DNA of 64,000 nucleotides from Hallerella sp963656065 (GTDB lineage: Bacteria; Fibrobacterota; Fibrobacteria; Fibrobacterales; Fibrobacteraceae): the NCBI GenBank assembly GCA_963656065.1, contig CAVKGV010000009.1, forward strand, positions 43,177 to 107,176. Reading direction: 5' to 3'. The notes under the pieces were generated by a model, which worked only from the letters and a program-made list of their open reading frames with translations, was not told where the DNA came from and ran no database searches. The position numbers and the translations under genes were made by a program. Positions 1-8,450 of this stretch are shown one piece after another; the first letter of the stretch is position 1; each line of letters starts with the position of its first letter.

Positions 1-290
1 TGGACTTCGATGATGAATCTCCGCTTTTCCGAATCGATGCAGTATAGGTCAAATATCGAAGCGCGGTTTTCGTTTGAACCTTCGGTAAATTCCTTGTCGC
101 GCGACTGCACATCTGTAATCGGTCTGTCGATTTCTCCTTCCAATACGGCATTTAAAAGCGCAATCAGGCATACCTTGTTCTGCGTGTCGGGATTGAACGC
201 CTTTTTGAATGTCCTGTCGAGGAGAAGGTCGGCATAGACGCCTGCACCTCGGTACTCTTCGAATGTTTCTTCTCTGTTTTCAAAATCCAT
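1..290 (-). CDS. Rpn / PD-(D/E)XK nuclease family transposase-like protein, N-terminal part
   Basis: The gene runs off the left edge, so only about 96 N-terminal residues are present. The reading frame starts MDFENREETFEEY and contains the family signature regions: a D-R-T-F-K-K-A-F segment, a conserved LLNAVLEGE helix, and a core strand ending IFDLYCID...RRFIIEVQ, where the aspartate and the E-V-Q correspond to the PD-(D/E)XK active site. Members of the Rpn / PF12784 family are recombination-promoting DNA nucleases, often numerous and strain-variable in gut bacteria. The start is supported by a TCCTCCT complement (AGGAGGA on the coding strand) 4-10 nt upstream at 294-300. The upstream 182 nt are shared with divergent trpS. 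Function here is inferred from the family only; the C-terminal part cannot be judged. Confidence 0.75.
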   Translation of the reverse strand, partial: MDFENREETFEEYRGAGVYADLLLDRTFKKAFNPDTQNKVCLIALLNAVLEGEIDRPITDVQSRDKEFTEGSNENRASIFDLYCIDSEKRRFIIEV

Positions 291-459
291 TTTTCCTCCT
301 TGTTGAATTTTTATGGCAGAGGGATTTCTTGTCCATTGTGTACAACGCTTTTCGAAACGATTTTTCTACCGGAGAATTGTAAATTTTTACGATTTTCAAT
401 TTTTGAAAATTTGACGCGTTTGAAATTTGCCATTCTGGATTCAAAGGCGGCGCAATTTC

Positions 460-465
460 TATATT
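460..465 (+). promoter_or_regulatory. -10-like box of trpS (leaderless)
   Basis: TATATT lies 7 nt before the trpS ATG at 473. A -10 box at this distance would place the transcript start on or next to the start codon. No Shine-Dalgarno sequence is visible and there is no consensus -35 at 17 nt spacing. Confidence 0.5.
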
Positions 466-472
466 TTCTTCT

Positions 473-1477
473 ATGAAAAAGATTTCTCTTACGGGCATCA
501 AGCCCACAGGAACTCCCCATCTGGGAAACTATCTGGGGGCGATTCGTCCGGCGCTTGAACTGGCGAAGGACTACGAAACGATTTACTTTATCGCGGACTA
601 TCACGCTCTCACGACCGTGCACAACGGCGACGAGATGCGCGAAAACATTCGGAAAGTCGCTGCGACATGGCTCGCTTGCGGACTCGATCCGGATGCCGGG
701 CTTTTTTACAAGCAAAGCGACATTCCCGAAATCTTTGAACTTAGCTGGGCGCTCAGCTGCTTTACGCCAAAGGGATTCATGAACCGGGCTCACGCTTACA
801 AGGCGAAGGTCGAGGCGAACCGCACCGCGGGCGAGGATCTCGATACGAACATCAATATGGGACTTTATTGTTATCCGTGCCTGATGGACGCTGACATTCT
901 GATGTTCAATGCGGACGTGGTTCCCGTCGGAAAGGACCAGAAACAGCATGTGGAATTTGCGCGCGACATCGCCATCCGGTTCAACAAGCAGATGGGAAAG
1001 AACGTCTTTACCGTGCCGGAGCCTTTCATCCAGGAAACGACGGACGTGATTCCGGGTCTTGACGGTCGCAAGATGAGCAAGTCCTACGACAATACGATTG
1101 AAATTTTCCTTGACCCGAAAGCGCTCAAGAAAAAGCTCGGAAAAATCGTGACGAACAGCCTTCCTCTCGAAGCGCCGAAGGATCCGGATACGTGCAATGT
1201 TTTTCGGCTCTACAAACTTTTTGCGACCGCGGAAGAAACCGCTGCGCTGGCGGAAACGTATCGTGCCGGCGGGATGGGCTGGGGTTATGCGAAAGGCGAA
1301 CTCCAGAAAGTCTTAGAACGCACATTCGGCGAAGCGCGGGAAAAGTACAACGACCTGATGACGCATCCGGAAAGAATCGATGAAATTCTCCGGGCAGGAG
1401 CGGAAAAGGCGCGGCCTGTGGCGCGCGCCCATCTAGAACAGGTTCGCGAAGTCCTAGGTTACGGGAATATCCTCTGA
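473..1477 (+). CDS. trpS: Tryptophan--tRNA ligase
   Basis: This 334-residue protein charges tRNA-Trp with tryptophan in the cytoplasm. It has the class I signatures: a HIGH-type motif P15-H16-L17-G18 within GTPHLGNYLG, and the KMSKS loop at residues 200-204 followed by YDN. The length matches the usual 330-350 residues of bacterial TrpRS. The start at 473 follows a TATATT box by only 7 nt and has no ribosome-binding site, so initiation may be leaderless. The 3' end overlaps the convergent nfeD-like gene by 24 nt. No tryptophan-responsive leader (T-box or attenuator) is seen upstream. Confidence 0.97.
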   Translation: MKKISLTGIKPTGTPHLGNYLGAIRPALELAKDYETIYFIADYHALTTVHNGDEMRENIRKVAATWLACGLDPDAGLFYKQSDIPEIFELSWALSCFTPKGFMNRAHAYKAKVEANRTAGEDLDTNINMGLYCYPCLMDADILMFNADVVPVGKDQKQHVEFARDIAIRFNKQMGKNVFTVPEPFIQETTDVIPGLDGRKMSKSYDNTIEIFLDPKALKKKLGKIVTNSLPLEAPKDPDTCNVFRLYKLFATAEETAALAETYRAGGMGWGYAKGELQKVLERTFGEAREKYNDLMTHPERIDEILRAGAEKARPVARAHLEQVREVLGYGNIL

Positions 1478-2911
1478 TTTTTCGACCCAGATTCTTCCAT
1501 CGGTGATTTCGGTAACGCAGACGGTTTCGCCTGCGTTTATCATATCGCCCTTTGTCTGGACATCGAAAGACTTGTTGCCGAATCTCGCATGTCCCACGGG
1601 TCGGAGCGGTGTCTCGGCTTTTCCCTTTTCTCCTACATGGATTTCGACGATGTCTTCGGTGGGGGATTTTGCGGATTCGAGATCCGCCTTGAGCATGGGA
1701 GTCCAACCTTCGGGAAGGAGCGGTATCAGGTATTTGGATGCGAAGAGGGGAAACAGCACCGCGATAAGCGCACAGGCCGTGACGTAGAGGGTGACGGGAA
1801 ACAGGGTTGCCGCTCCTTCGGAATCCGCTCCCGGAATGAACGATGGAAGCGATGAAAAGTCGAACGCGAGCACGATGGCCGCACCCATGCAGAGAATCCC
1901 CAGAATGCCGCAGATGAAAGTTCCCGGGATGACAAGAATCTCAACGGCGAAAAGACAAGCTCCGACAACGAGCAGGACGACAGGCAGGTAACTGTCTATG
2001 TGATTTATATACTGCCCGAGGAAAACGGTTGCTATCAGGAGAATCCCCGCGATACCGAAGATTCCGAATCCCGGGGTCTTGAATTCAATGTAGAGCGCTC
2101 CAAAACCGAGAATGAGGAGGATGCCCGAGATGCCGGCGATGAAGCGGGCGAGGCTTTCACTCCAGGAAATCTCTATTTCGTGGCTGCTTTCGATTCCGAG
2201 CGATTTTTCAAAAGCGTCCCGGTTTTCGGGAGTTCCCTTTGAAAAATGCAACGCGACGGCTTCTTCGTCGGTCATAGTCAAAAGTTCACCGGAATCGACA
2301 AGAACTTTGGGCGTTCCCCAGAATGCCTTGTCCTGTTTGCTCCACTTGGCGTATTTCGAGGCTTCGACGGCGATTGTGGAATCTTTCCGCGAAAGTTCGT
2401 ACACGGCGAGGTCCGGGGAAACCATTGCCATGGAGAGAAGTTCCGGGTAACCGTTTTTTTGGGCAAGGTTGCGGAATTTTGCTCGCAGCGGGGATTGGAT
2501 TTTTTCTCCGACGATTTGCGGAGTCCCGTCGCTGTTTTGGACTATCGGTGCGCAGTCGCCAATGGTCGTCCCGGGAAGCATGTAAAGTTCCTTGCTTGAA
2601 AGGGCGATGAGCGCTCCGGCACTGATTGCTTTCTTGGAGACGAAGGCTACCGTTTTGGAACTTTTGATGCCCATAATCGTGTCAACGATGTCGAATGCCG
2701 CATCAAGTCTCCCGCCGAACGTGTTTATGTCGAATATGATGTATTCGGGATTTTTTTTGACCGCTTCGCCGATGGCACGCGCCGCATAGTCGTACATGCC
2801 CGGGTCAACGTCGCCTTCGAGGTTTATCCAGGCTGCCGATTTCCCCCAGGAAATCCCTAGGCCGATAAAGAGAAAACAGAAAATAATTTGTGCGAAATTC
2901 TTGAATGTCAT
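1454..2911 (-). CDS. NfeD family membrane-bound serine protease (ClpP-class)
   Basis: This is a full-length NfeD-type protein of 485 residues. An N-terminal signal/anchor segment is followed by a ClpP/SppA-fold protease domain (about residues 28-250) containing a SAGALIALS segment with the likely nucleophilic serine. Next comes a cluster of four to five hydrophobic helices (about 255-400), then a C-terminal soluble OB-fold domain (about 425-480, around PVGHARFG and ETVCVTEITDG). In characterised homologues such as archaeal PH1510 the protease acts with a stomatin partner on membrane proteins. No stomatin gene adjoins it here, so its partner is unknown. It is convergent with trpS and overlaps its 3' end by 24 nt. 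The ATG at 2911 has only a weak ribosome-binding site. Confidence 0.88.
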   Translation of the reverse strand: MTFKNFAQIIFCFLFIGLGISWGKSAAWINLEGDVDPGMYDYAARAIGEAVKKNPEYIIFDINTFGGRLDAAFDIVDTIMGIKSSKTVAFVSKKAISAGALIALSSKELYMLPGTTIGDCAPIVQNSDGTPQIVGEKIQSPLRAKFRNLAQKNGYPELLSMAMVSPDLAVYELSRKDSTIAVEASKYAKWSKQDKAFWGTPKVLVDSGELLTMTDEEAVALHFSKGTPENRDAFEKSLGIESSHEIEISWSESLARFIAGISGILLILGFGALYIEFKTPGFGIFGIAGILLIATVFLGQYINHIDSYLPVVLLVVGACLFAVEILVIPGTFICGILGILCMGAAIVLAFDFSSLPSFIPGADSEGAATLFPVTLYVTACALIAVLFPLFASKYLIPLLPEGWTPMLKADLESAKSPTEDIVEIHVGEKGKAETPLRPVGHARFGNKSFDVQTKGDMINAGETVCVTEITDGRIWVEKSEDIPVT

Positions 2912-3042
2912 TCGATGTTCCCGAAAATGTTTTGTTCCTTTTTAATTTAAACTTTTTATTTTTGTCGGGCAAGCGTAGTCGGTTGGGAATGTGCCTGGTG
3001 ATTGGAGAGTGGAGTGTGGAAGGTTGAGATGACGATGCACGG

Positions 3043-3186
3043 GATTCTATCGGGTTCTTCGAACCCTCCAGAATGACGGTGGGCATAAACGCTCTTCTGT
3101 CATCCTGGAGGGAGCACCGCGACCGATAGGATCCGGTCAGAGCTTAGCTCTGATTCTATCACTCCCTTCGGTCGTTCCAGAATGAC
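3043..3186. repeat. Intergenic structured repeat cluster 1 (three units)
   Basis: The 391-nt gap between two minus-strand genes (2912-3302) holds no credible gene but contains three repeat units read on the minus strand. 3152-3186 and 3043-3077 are A-type hairpins (flank GTCATTCTGGA, stem, GAA loop, stem, GATAGAATC). 3099-3134 is a B-type unit (GTCATCCTGGA ... GATAGGATCC). The stem of 3043-3077 is GGGTTC/GAACCC. The stem of 3152-3186 carries two mismatches. Short CCACTCT-like simple repeats flank the cluster. The same units recur near 12.7 and 20.3-20.7 kb in the opposite orientation. Confidence 0.85.
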
Positions 3187-3302
3187 GGTGAATAGAAAAT
3201 TTTACCAGTTCCTTTTGAACATTCAGAATGACTGTGTGCGGGAAAGGTCCGCTCTGCAGACAATTCCACTTTCCACACTCTTAGATGTCCGCGGACGAAT
3301 TC

Positions 3303-3797
3303 CTATTTTCTCAGCCACGGCTTTCCTCCGATTTTTCGGAGCTCTTGGATTTTTGAAAGAACCGCTTTGTCCGCATGGAGAATCCTGGTTAGGGCGGTTG
3401 TCGAAAGCCCGAATGCCCGTGCCGCTTCCCGTGTGTCGCCGCCGTTCGCGCTAACGATGTCGAGAACATCCGCGATGAATTGCGGATATTTTTCGTTTGA
3501 CTGTTGGATGTGTCCGAGACTTCCCGGAAAATGCAATTGTTCGGGCGATTTGGGCGCTTCGCGAATGTTCAGGGCGAGCGCAAGGCGCAACCGGTGCAAC
3601 GCATGGACCTTATTTTCGTTTGCGCTTCTGCTTTCACAGGATTTGATTGCTAAATTGAATTCGGTCAGCCGAAGATCGACTCCGGAATTTGTCTTGTTGC
3701 GGAACTGTCCGCCGGGACCGCTTCCCTGGAATCCTGTGACCCTGCAGGCGCGGAGCAGTTCGGTTAGCGGCATGTTCAGATAGGTATCGCGATGCAT
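3303..3797 (-). CDS. Release-factor-like protein with GGQ domain (ArfB/RF-1 domain family)
   Basis: About 164 residues. The N-terminal half is the class I release-factor catalytic domain with an intact GGQ motif inside GSGPGGQFRNKTNSGV, the element that triggers peptidyl-tRNA hydrolysis in the ribosomal peptidyl-transferase centre. The codon-recognition domains of RF1/RF2 are absent, so it resembles stalled-ribosome rescue factors. Unlike ArfB, which ends in a basic tail, the C-terminal half (about residues 100-164) looks like a small helical, HTH-like domain (DTREAARAFGLSTTALTRIL). The ATG at 3797 is preferred over an upstream TTG at 3806. Either way the start overlaps the divergent lipoprotein gene. 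No ribosome-binding site is evident. The rescue role is inferred. Confidence 0.78.
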   Translation of the reverse strand: MHRDTYLNMPLTELLRACRVTGFQGSGPGGQFRNKTNSGVDLRLTEFNLAIKSCESRSANENKVHALHRLRLALALNIREAPKSPEQLHFPGSLGHIQQSNEKYPQFIADVLDIVSANGGDTREAARAFGLSTTALTRILHADKAVLSKIQELRKIGGKPWLRK

Positions 3798-4523
3798 GAC
3801 ATTCAAAATATAGTTTTCAGCGCAAAGAGTTTTCGCTGTTTTCTTTTTGCTCTTTTAATTTTTATGCTCTGCGCATGTGCGGGAGGGCGTACGGAAGTCT
3901 CTTCGGATGCGGTCACGTTCCGACAGACCGAAGAGCAAAAACTCATGATGCTCGAATCGACCTTTGAATCGCTCCGTGCGAAAGTCGCCGAAAATGTCCA
4001 ACCAGAATCGCTCCTGGCCTTTATCACCGATTCGTCTTATTACTATGCCGATACGCTCCAGCGTTATGCTCTGGAAATGCCTGCGGAGCGTGTTGAACAG
4101 CTTCCGCTAGGCGAGATGCTCGCTGTCCTTATTTATCGGGTCTTTGACCGGGAACGCGCCTGGAATCCCAATATGAACGAGGATTTTCGGATGCTTTCGC
4201 TTTTGACGGGGAAAAACGGAGTTATCCAGCGAACAGCGGGACTTAAGCTTGGACCGTTTGAAATCAAGAAGGACCGCGGCAGCGTGGGGCTGGCTTCTAG
4301 CCCGAAGGTTCCCGTCATCATTTTTGAATGGGATGATTCCAGCTGGAAACTTGATTTAAAAGCGACGCTTCCGCTCGTGACGAAAGGTCTTGAAAGCATC
4401 GGCGTCAAAAAGAAATGGACGACAAAAGAACTCGCCCTGTATTTGATCGAAAAGGAATTTCATTATACCTATACGGACATTTCGTTCGATGACACGCTTC
4501 TTGATCCTTATTCCACGTTTTAG
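3792..4523 (+). CDS. Predicted lipoprotein of unknown function
   Basis: A 243-residue protein with a type II signal: a hydrophobic stretch (about residues 16-27) ends at a lipobox-like LCAC, followed by AGG, so it is probably anchored by a lipid to the inner or outer membrane. The mature part is mostly helical and charged, then shifts to a beta-rich second half (about 145-190). I do not recognise a family. It starts the run lipoprotein - NUDIX - lpxC - fabZ with an 8-nt gap to the next gene, which suggests co-transcription and possibly an envelope role. Its start codon overlaps the divergent release-factor-like gene, so the two must share a very compact control region. Confidence 0.75.
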   Translation: MHDIQNIVFSAKSFRCFLFALLIFMLCACAGGRTEVSSDAVTFRQTEEQKLMMLESTFESLRAKVAENVQPESLLAFITDSSYYYADTLQRYALEMPAERVEQLPLGEMLAVLIYRVFDRERAWNPNMNEDFRMLSLLTGKNGVIQRTAGLKLGPFEIKKDRGSVGLASSPKVPVIIFEWDDSSWKLDLKATLPLVTKGLESIGVKKKWTTKELALYLIEKEFHYTYTDISFDDTLLDPYSTF

Positions 4524-4531
4524 TTTCGCTT

Positions 4532-5095
4532 ATGTGTAATTACAAATTAAAGCCTTGGAAAATCCTGGATTCGGAAACGCTTCTCGATTCGCGGTTTTTG
4601 AAAGTAAAGAAGGAAAAGTGCGAACTTTCGAATGGAAAGATCATTCCGGATTTTTACACGATTTGGCAGCCGGACTGGGTACTTGTTCTTGCGCAAAACG
4701 CCGAAGGTCTTTGGTTGATGGAACGGCAATATCGCCACGGTACGGAAAAGGTTTCCCTGGAGTTTCCGGCGGGAATCGTTGAATCCGGCGAATCTCCGGT
4801 CGATGCGGCCAAGCGGGAACTCCAGGAAGAGTGCGCCTTTGGCGGAGGAAACTTTGAATTCCTTGCGGAACTTCCGGTGAATCCTGACAGGCATCGGGGA
4901 AAATTCTTTGTCGTTCGGGCGACAGGCGTTGTTCAATGCGGAGAAACCTCTTTTGATTCGAGTGAAGAAATAGAGACGCTTCAACTTTCGACGGAAGAAG
5001 TTCTGTCAAAAATGCGTTCGGGGGAAATTAACCATCCGCACCAGATTGCCGCATTTTTTCTCTACGGTCTGAAAAATCCCGCGGGATGCAAATGA
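4532..5095 (+). CDS. NUDIX hydrolase, ADP-ribose pyrophosphatase-like
   Basis: A 187-residue NUDIX protein. The Nudix box is complete: G-I-V-E-S-G-E-S-P-V-D-A-A-K-R-E-L-Q-E-E, where the final glutamates bind catalytic magnesium. The upstream strand QYRHGTEKVSLEFPAG resembles ADP-ribose/ADP-sugar pyrophosphatases, where it is followed by the Nudix box. It should hydrolyse a nucleoside diphosphate sugar into AMP plus a sugar phosphate. The exact substrate cannot be read from sequence. The gene lies 8 nt after the lipoprotein gene and overlaps lpxC by 10 nt, so translation is likely coupled. No Shine-Dalgarno sequence precedes the ATG. Confidence 0.9.
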   Translation: MCNYKLKPWKILDSETLLDSRFLKVKKEKCELSNGKIIPDFYTIWQPDWVLVLAQNAEGLWLMERQYRHGTEKVSLEFPAGIVESGESPVDAAKRELQEECAFGGGNFEFLAELPVNPDRHRGKFFVVRATGVVQCGETSFDSSEEIETLQLSTEEVLSKMRSGEINHPHQIAAFFLYGLKNPAGCK

Positions 5096-5946
5096 AACAG
5101 TCAATTTTTAAAACGGAAATTCGTTCGCATTCGCTTTCGCTTGAAGATTCCGGAGTCCGGCTTGTCTGTGACCGGAAGGCTTTGCCGCAAATAAAATGGT
5201 TTGCTGCTTCCGGGGAAATGCTTTGGAACTCGTCGGATCCGACTTCTTTCCCGAAACTGGAATTTTTCGCAAAGCGTTCAAGCGGACTTTTCAAAAATTT
5301 ACACTCTTCGATTTCTACAGTGGAACATCTCGCCCCGGTCCTCTTACTTTATCCAGAATCCTATCTGGAAATCCATGCTCTCGCCGAAGAACTTCCGATT
5401 TTGGACGGGAGCGCTTATCCATGGTACGAAGCGGTACGCGGTCTTGCGGGAGTTCCGCAGAATCTTGGATTTTATGATGTGCCGCTTCGGGAACGCTTGG
5501 AATGGGATGGAGGCTTCTTTGAATTTTCTCCGGCGGAAACGCTCGAAATCGAATATTCCGTTTCGCATGGGAATTTCTCGGATGATGCCTTTGTAGCCAT
5601 TTACGACGCGGAGGATCTGGTAAAGATTTTCCCTGCGCGGACATTTATTTTTGAAGATGATTTGAAAACAGCGCGGGCGAATGGACTGCTCGCTTTTGCG
5701 GACGAGCGGTCCGGGGTGCTGCTTGCGGAGGAAAACGGGGAGGCCGTCCCGAAGGCAGGAGGTCCGCTTCGGATGGAAAGCGAACCGGTCTTCCATAAAA
5801 TTCTCGATTTGATCGGGGATATTTCCCTTCCGGCGCCTTTTTTACCTAGATTGAGAATTCGAATTCACAACGGCGGGCATGTCGCTCACCGGAAACTTTT
5901 AGAGAGGTTGATGGATTATGCTTTTAGAAACGCTTCCCAAGTCTAG
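5086..5946 (+). CDS. lpxC: UDP-3-O-acyl-N-acetylglucosamine deacetylase
   Basis: This protein carries out the committed step of lipid A synthesis, a zinc-dependent deacetylation in the cytoplasm. It is divergent in sequence and about 286 residues, slightly short of the usual 300. The active site is nevertheless intact: STVEH (E80, zinc ligand H81), the PILDGSA loop, an RTF-type segment near 184, zinc ligands H237 and D241 within HKILDLIGD (with D245), and a GGH histidine near 264. A second in-frame ATG lies at 5092. It overlaps the NUDIX gene upstream by 10 nt and fabZ downstream by 29 nt. Lipid A synthesis implies an outer membrane. Confidence 0.9.
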   Translation: MQMKQSIFKTEIRSHSLSLEDSGVRLVCDRKALPQIKWFAASGEMLWNSSDPTSFPKLEFFAKRSSGLFKNLHSSISTVEHLAPVLLLYPESYLEIHALAEELPILDGSAYPWYEAVRGLAGVPQNLGFYDVPLRERLEWDGGFFEFSPAETLEIEYSVSHGNFSDDAFVAIYDAEDLVKIFPARTFIFEDDLKTARANGLLAFADERSGVLLAEENGEAVPKAGGPLRMESEPVFHKILDLIGDISLPAPFLPRLRIRIHNGGHVAHRKLLERLMDYAFRNASQV

Positions 5947-6397
5947 TAAGCCCGGCGTTTTGTACGACTATGAGGCAATTCTACGGATTTTGCCGCATCG
6001 TTACCCGTTCCTTTTTATCGAACAGGTTTTGTCCCTGGATGTTGCGTCCGAAATTCCGTCGATCGTTTGCGCCAAGAACGTTTCCTTTAACGAACCATTT
6101 TTTCAGGGGCATTTTCCGGGAGAACCGGTGATGCCCGGAGTCATCCAGATTGAAACGATGGCACAGGCCGGGGCGATTCTTGCGGGGCTTCGCTATGAGG
6201 CTGAATGCGCGGGGAAGCGTCCGGCGTTCATGGGAGTCGATGCTTGCCGTTTTCGCAAGCCTGTTCGTCCGGGAGACCGTTTGGAAGTCCGCGTAACGCT
6301 TGACAAAATGCGGCGCGGGATTCTCTTTTTTACCGGAGAAATTCGTTCGGATGATGCGCCGGTATGCGGTGCGACATTCACGGCGACGATGATTTAA
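5918..6397 (+). CDS. fabZ: 3-hydroxyacyl-[acyl-carrier-protein] dehydratase
   Basis: A 159-residue hotdog-fold dehydratase of fatty-acid elongation. The signature FFQGHFPGEPVMPGV is present with catalytic H65, and the second catalytic residue E79 sits in IQIETMAQ. It begins 29 nt inside the 3' end of lpxC in another frame. LpxC and FabZ compete for R-3-hydroxyacyl-ACP, and in Bacteroidota they are often fused into one polypeptide. Here they are separate but deeply overlapping. No other start fits the length better. A strong hairpin terminator (6432-6459) closes the operon. Confidence 0.96.
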   Translation: MLLETLPKSSKPGVLYDYEAILRILPHRYPFLFIEQVLSLDVASEIPSIVCAKNVSFNEPFFQGHFPGEPVMPGVIQIETMAQAGAILAGLRYEAECAGKRPAFMGVDACRFRKPVRPGDRLEVRVTLDKMRRGILFFTGEIRSDDAPVCGATFTATMI

Positions 6398-6431
6398 TCC
6401 TTGAAAATTTTCGGCAAATTAATTTATACGA

Positions 6432-6459
6432 AAAATCCCTCGCCTTGGCGAGGGATTTT
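6432..6459. terminator. Bidirectional terminator between fabZ and the GH5 gene
   Basis: AAAATCCCTCGCC and its exact complement GGCGAGGGATTTT are separated by TT. This gives a 13-bp stem with A and T tracts on either side, so it can end transcripts from both converging genes. Confidence 0.9.
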
Positions 6460-6476
6460 GATCTTTTCCGAGACGG

Positions 6477-8351
6477 TTACTTTATCTGGATTGTCCGATG
6501 GGCGTTGAAATTTTTCCCCTTGACGCGGACAAGGTAAACGCCCTGGGAAATTTTGGAAAGATCGAACTGATGCGTTCCGGCGGTAAGGATTCCTCGGTGC
6601 AGAGTGGCAACTTGCGAACCTTTCAATGTGTAGATGCCGACAGAAATATTTCCCGATTGCGCCACGGAAAGTTGCAAAGTGTTTCCGCTGAAATGCATCG
6701 AAGTTCTGGCAAAGGTTATTCTCGGAGAAATTCCCGCGATATAATCTTCGTTGTTGAAGACTATCTTGATTTCGGGAATCATCGCTTCGGTATTGCCAAA
6801 GCTCCGGGAGAATGCGTCATATTTGTCCGTGTTGAAGTTGAAGAGCGTGTCCCCAGCGACAACATCGTCGTAAAGAATCGTTCCCTTGTAGCCTGCGGCG
6901 TAGTTCGCGATGATGATGCTGCGCGTCTGGTTCCTGTCGGCGAACGAGGAAATATCGTAGGAGCAGGTTTTCTTTTCGCCGGCTGCAACGGTACATTCCC
7001 CGTCGATTTCGGTCCATGTCCAGGCGTCGGTGAGTTTCAAAATCAGATAGAGTTTGGCTTCGGATGATCCGTTGTTCTTGGCGACAAACGAAAGCGTGTT
7101 TGCGCTTCCCAGGTCAAAAGATTTCTGGTATTCGATCTGTGCGTTGTCATCGCCGTATGTGACAGCCATCATGCCGTTTCCCGTTGCGTCTTCGATATCG
7201 ACATCCTTGATTTTGATGCTCGCTTCTTCGGTTGCTGCCAAGGCTTTCATCGCGGCGAGGGCCGGGTCGATTGTGTAGGAATACCCGCCAAATTGTTCTT
7301 CGGTCTTGTCTCCGATGTATTGCCAGGCAAGCGCGCCGGCGTATCCGCCGTCAAAGGCCTTGCGGTAACATTCTTCGGTAGAAATTTCCGTCTTGGCTGC
7401 CATGGAAGAGACGTAAGTGTCCCCGCTCCATCCGCTCGCCGGAAATTCGCCGATGATCATCGGCTTGCTGTCGTAGCCGTATGTAGTGGCCATCTGGGCT
7501 GCGGTATTTATGAACGGAGAAACTGCGTCCGCTTGCCAGTAGGGATAGTAGTGTGTCTGGAAAAAGTCGAGCGTTCCGTTCTGTTCGCCGCCCGCTGCGA
7601 CGAGAGCGGCATCGTTCCAGTGTTTTTGGTATTGGATGTTTACGCTTCCGGTGGAAACGAGGAGTTCGGAATCTATCGTGTGGATGGCTGCGGCAACCTT
7701 GTTCGTGAATTTCTGGAGCTTGGCAAGTTCCATTTTTTGGGAAGTCCAGCCTCCGCATTCGGTAGTCATGCCTTCCGGTTCGTTGAAAACTTCCCAGGAC
7801 ATCAGGGCGTTGTGGTTTCCGATCGCCTTGACGACCGGGATGAGGACGTTGTCGATAAAGGCCGTGGTGCCTTCGTCATCGAAGAGCTTTTGGTTCGCTT
7901 TGAAGTCGAGTTTGTCTCCGGCGTAGATTCCCCATTGGTTCGGTTCCATCAGGTTGTGGCTGAAAAGGCACATCGATACCATGACACCGTATTCCTCGGC
8001 GATGTCGAGCGCCTTTTTCATGTTGCTGATGGTGTTTTCCTTGAGGCCCGAAACGAGGTGCGTGGTCGTGTCAATTGCGGGGCTTTGGCTCATGTTGTTG
8101 AAAAGCCACCAGCGGATGGAATTTCCGCCCGCCGCGCGGGTGCCTTCGACGGCTTTGCGCCAGGCGTTTTCGTTGAGCGGGCTATCGCCTACGTCGGAGT
8201 TGTAGTCTGCCCATGCGAGGTTTGTCCCGCTGAAGAAAATTTTCTTTCCGTTGTATTGTAATTCGGTGCCGTTTACGGTGAGGCCCGGAGCCGCCCAGAG
8301 CATTCCCGTCGCAAGTCCGGCGATGGTCAGGCTTTTAATCCAATGGTTCAT
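6477..8351 (-). CDS. Secreted glycoside hydrolase family 5 enzyme, probable beta-mannanase
   Basis: A 624-residue exported enzyme. A signal peptide (about 1-20, ending MLWAAP) precedes a clan GH-A barrel (about 25-375). The acid/base E191 is in WEVFNEPE and the nucleophile E302 in IIGEFPASG. A jelly-roll, CBM-like domain follows (about 385-525). The C-terminus (about 545-624) is a beta-sandwich sorting-type domain with the DLSKISQGVYLVRVKG pattern, like type IX secretion or Fibrobacter C-terminal domains. Mannan as substrate is inferred mainly from the two GH26 neighbours; endoglucanase activity is an alternative. The start has a good AGGAG five to six nt upstream. Terminators on both sides make it monocistronic. 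Confidence 0.85.
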   Translation of the reverse strand: MNHWIKSLTIAGLATGMLWAAPGLTVNGTELQYNGKKIFFSGTNLAWADYNSDVGDSPLNENAWRKAVEGTRAAGGNSIRWWLFNNMSQSPAIDTTTHLVSGLKENTISNMKKALDIAEEYGVMVSMCLFSHNLMEPNQWGIYAGDKLDFKANQKLFDDEGTTAFIDNVLIPVVKAIGNHNALMSWEVFNEPEGMTTECGGWTSQKMELAKLQKFTNKVAAAIHTIDSELLVSTGSVNIQYQKHWNDAALVAAGGEQNGTLDFFQTHYYPYWQADAVSPFINTAAQMATTYGYDSKPMIIGEFPASGWSGDTYVSSMAAKTEISTEECYRKAFDGGYAGALAWQYIGDKTEEQFGGYSYTIDPALAAMKALAATEEASIKIKDVDIEDATGNGMMAVTYGDDNAQIEYQKSFDLGSANTLSFVAKNNGSSEAKLYLILKLTDAWTWTEIDGECTVAAGEKKTCSYDISSFADRNQTRSIIIANYAAGYKGTILYDDVVAGDTLFNFNTDKYDAFSRSFGNTEAMIPEIKIVFNNEDYIAGISPRITFARTSMHFSGNTLQLSVAQSGNISVGIYTLKGSQVATLHRGILTAGTHQFDLSKISQGVYLVRVKGKNFNAHRTIQIK

Positions 8352-8421
8352 GATTTCTCCTGCGAGGATGACAATTAAAGACTTTTATAAAATAAATTAA
8401 AATTTCGAGGATGGAAAACAG

Positions 8422-8446
8422 AAAAATCCCCCGGTTGGGGGAATTT
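8422..8446 (-). terminator. Rho-independent terminator of the first GH26 gene
   Basis: A CCCCC / GGGGG stem (8428-8432 with 8437-8441) is extended by A:T pairs. On the minus strand it is followed by a T-rich run. It lies just after the stop codon at 8451. Confidence 0.82.
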
Positions 8447-8450
8447 GAAA

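Noticed and set aside
1..290. Truncated Rpn-type gene as evidence of a mobile island
   Set aside because: Only the N-terminus is visible and no inverted repeats, attachment site or second mobile gene accompanies it. A gene name alone does not support an island.
291..472. Possible T-box or trp attenuator before trpS
   Set aside because: No conserved T-box sequence, terminator/antiterminator pair or Trp-codon leader peptide is visible, and the -10-like box is only 7 nt from the start codon.
7293..8261. Long open frame on the plus strand opposite the GH5 gene, and similar ones opposite ychF and other genes
   Set aside because: They are mirror frames produced by codon bias of the real genes; their translations show no domain, signal or start site.
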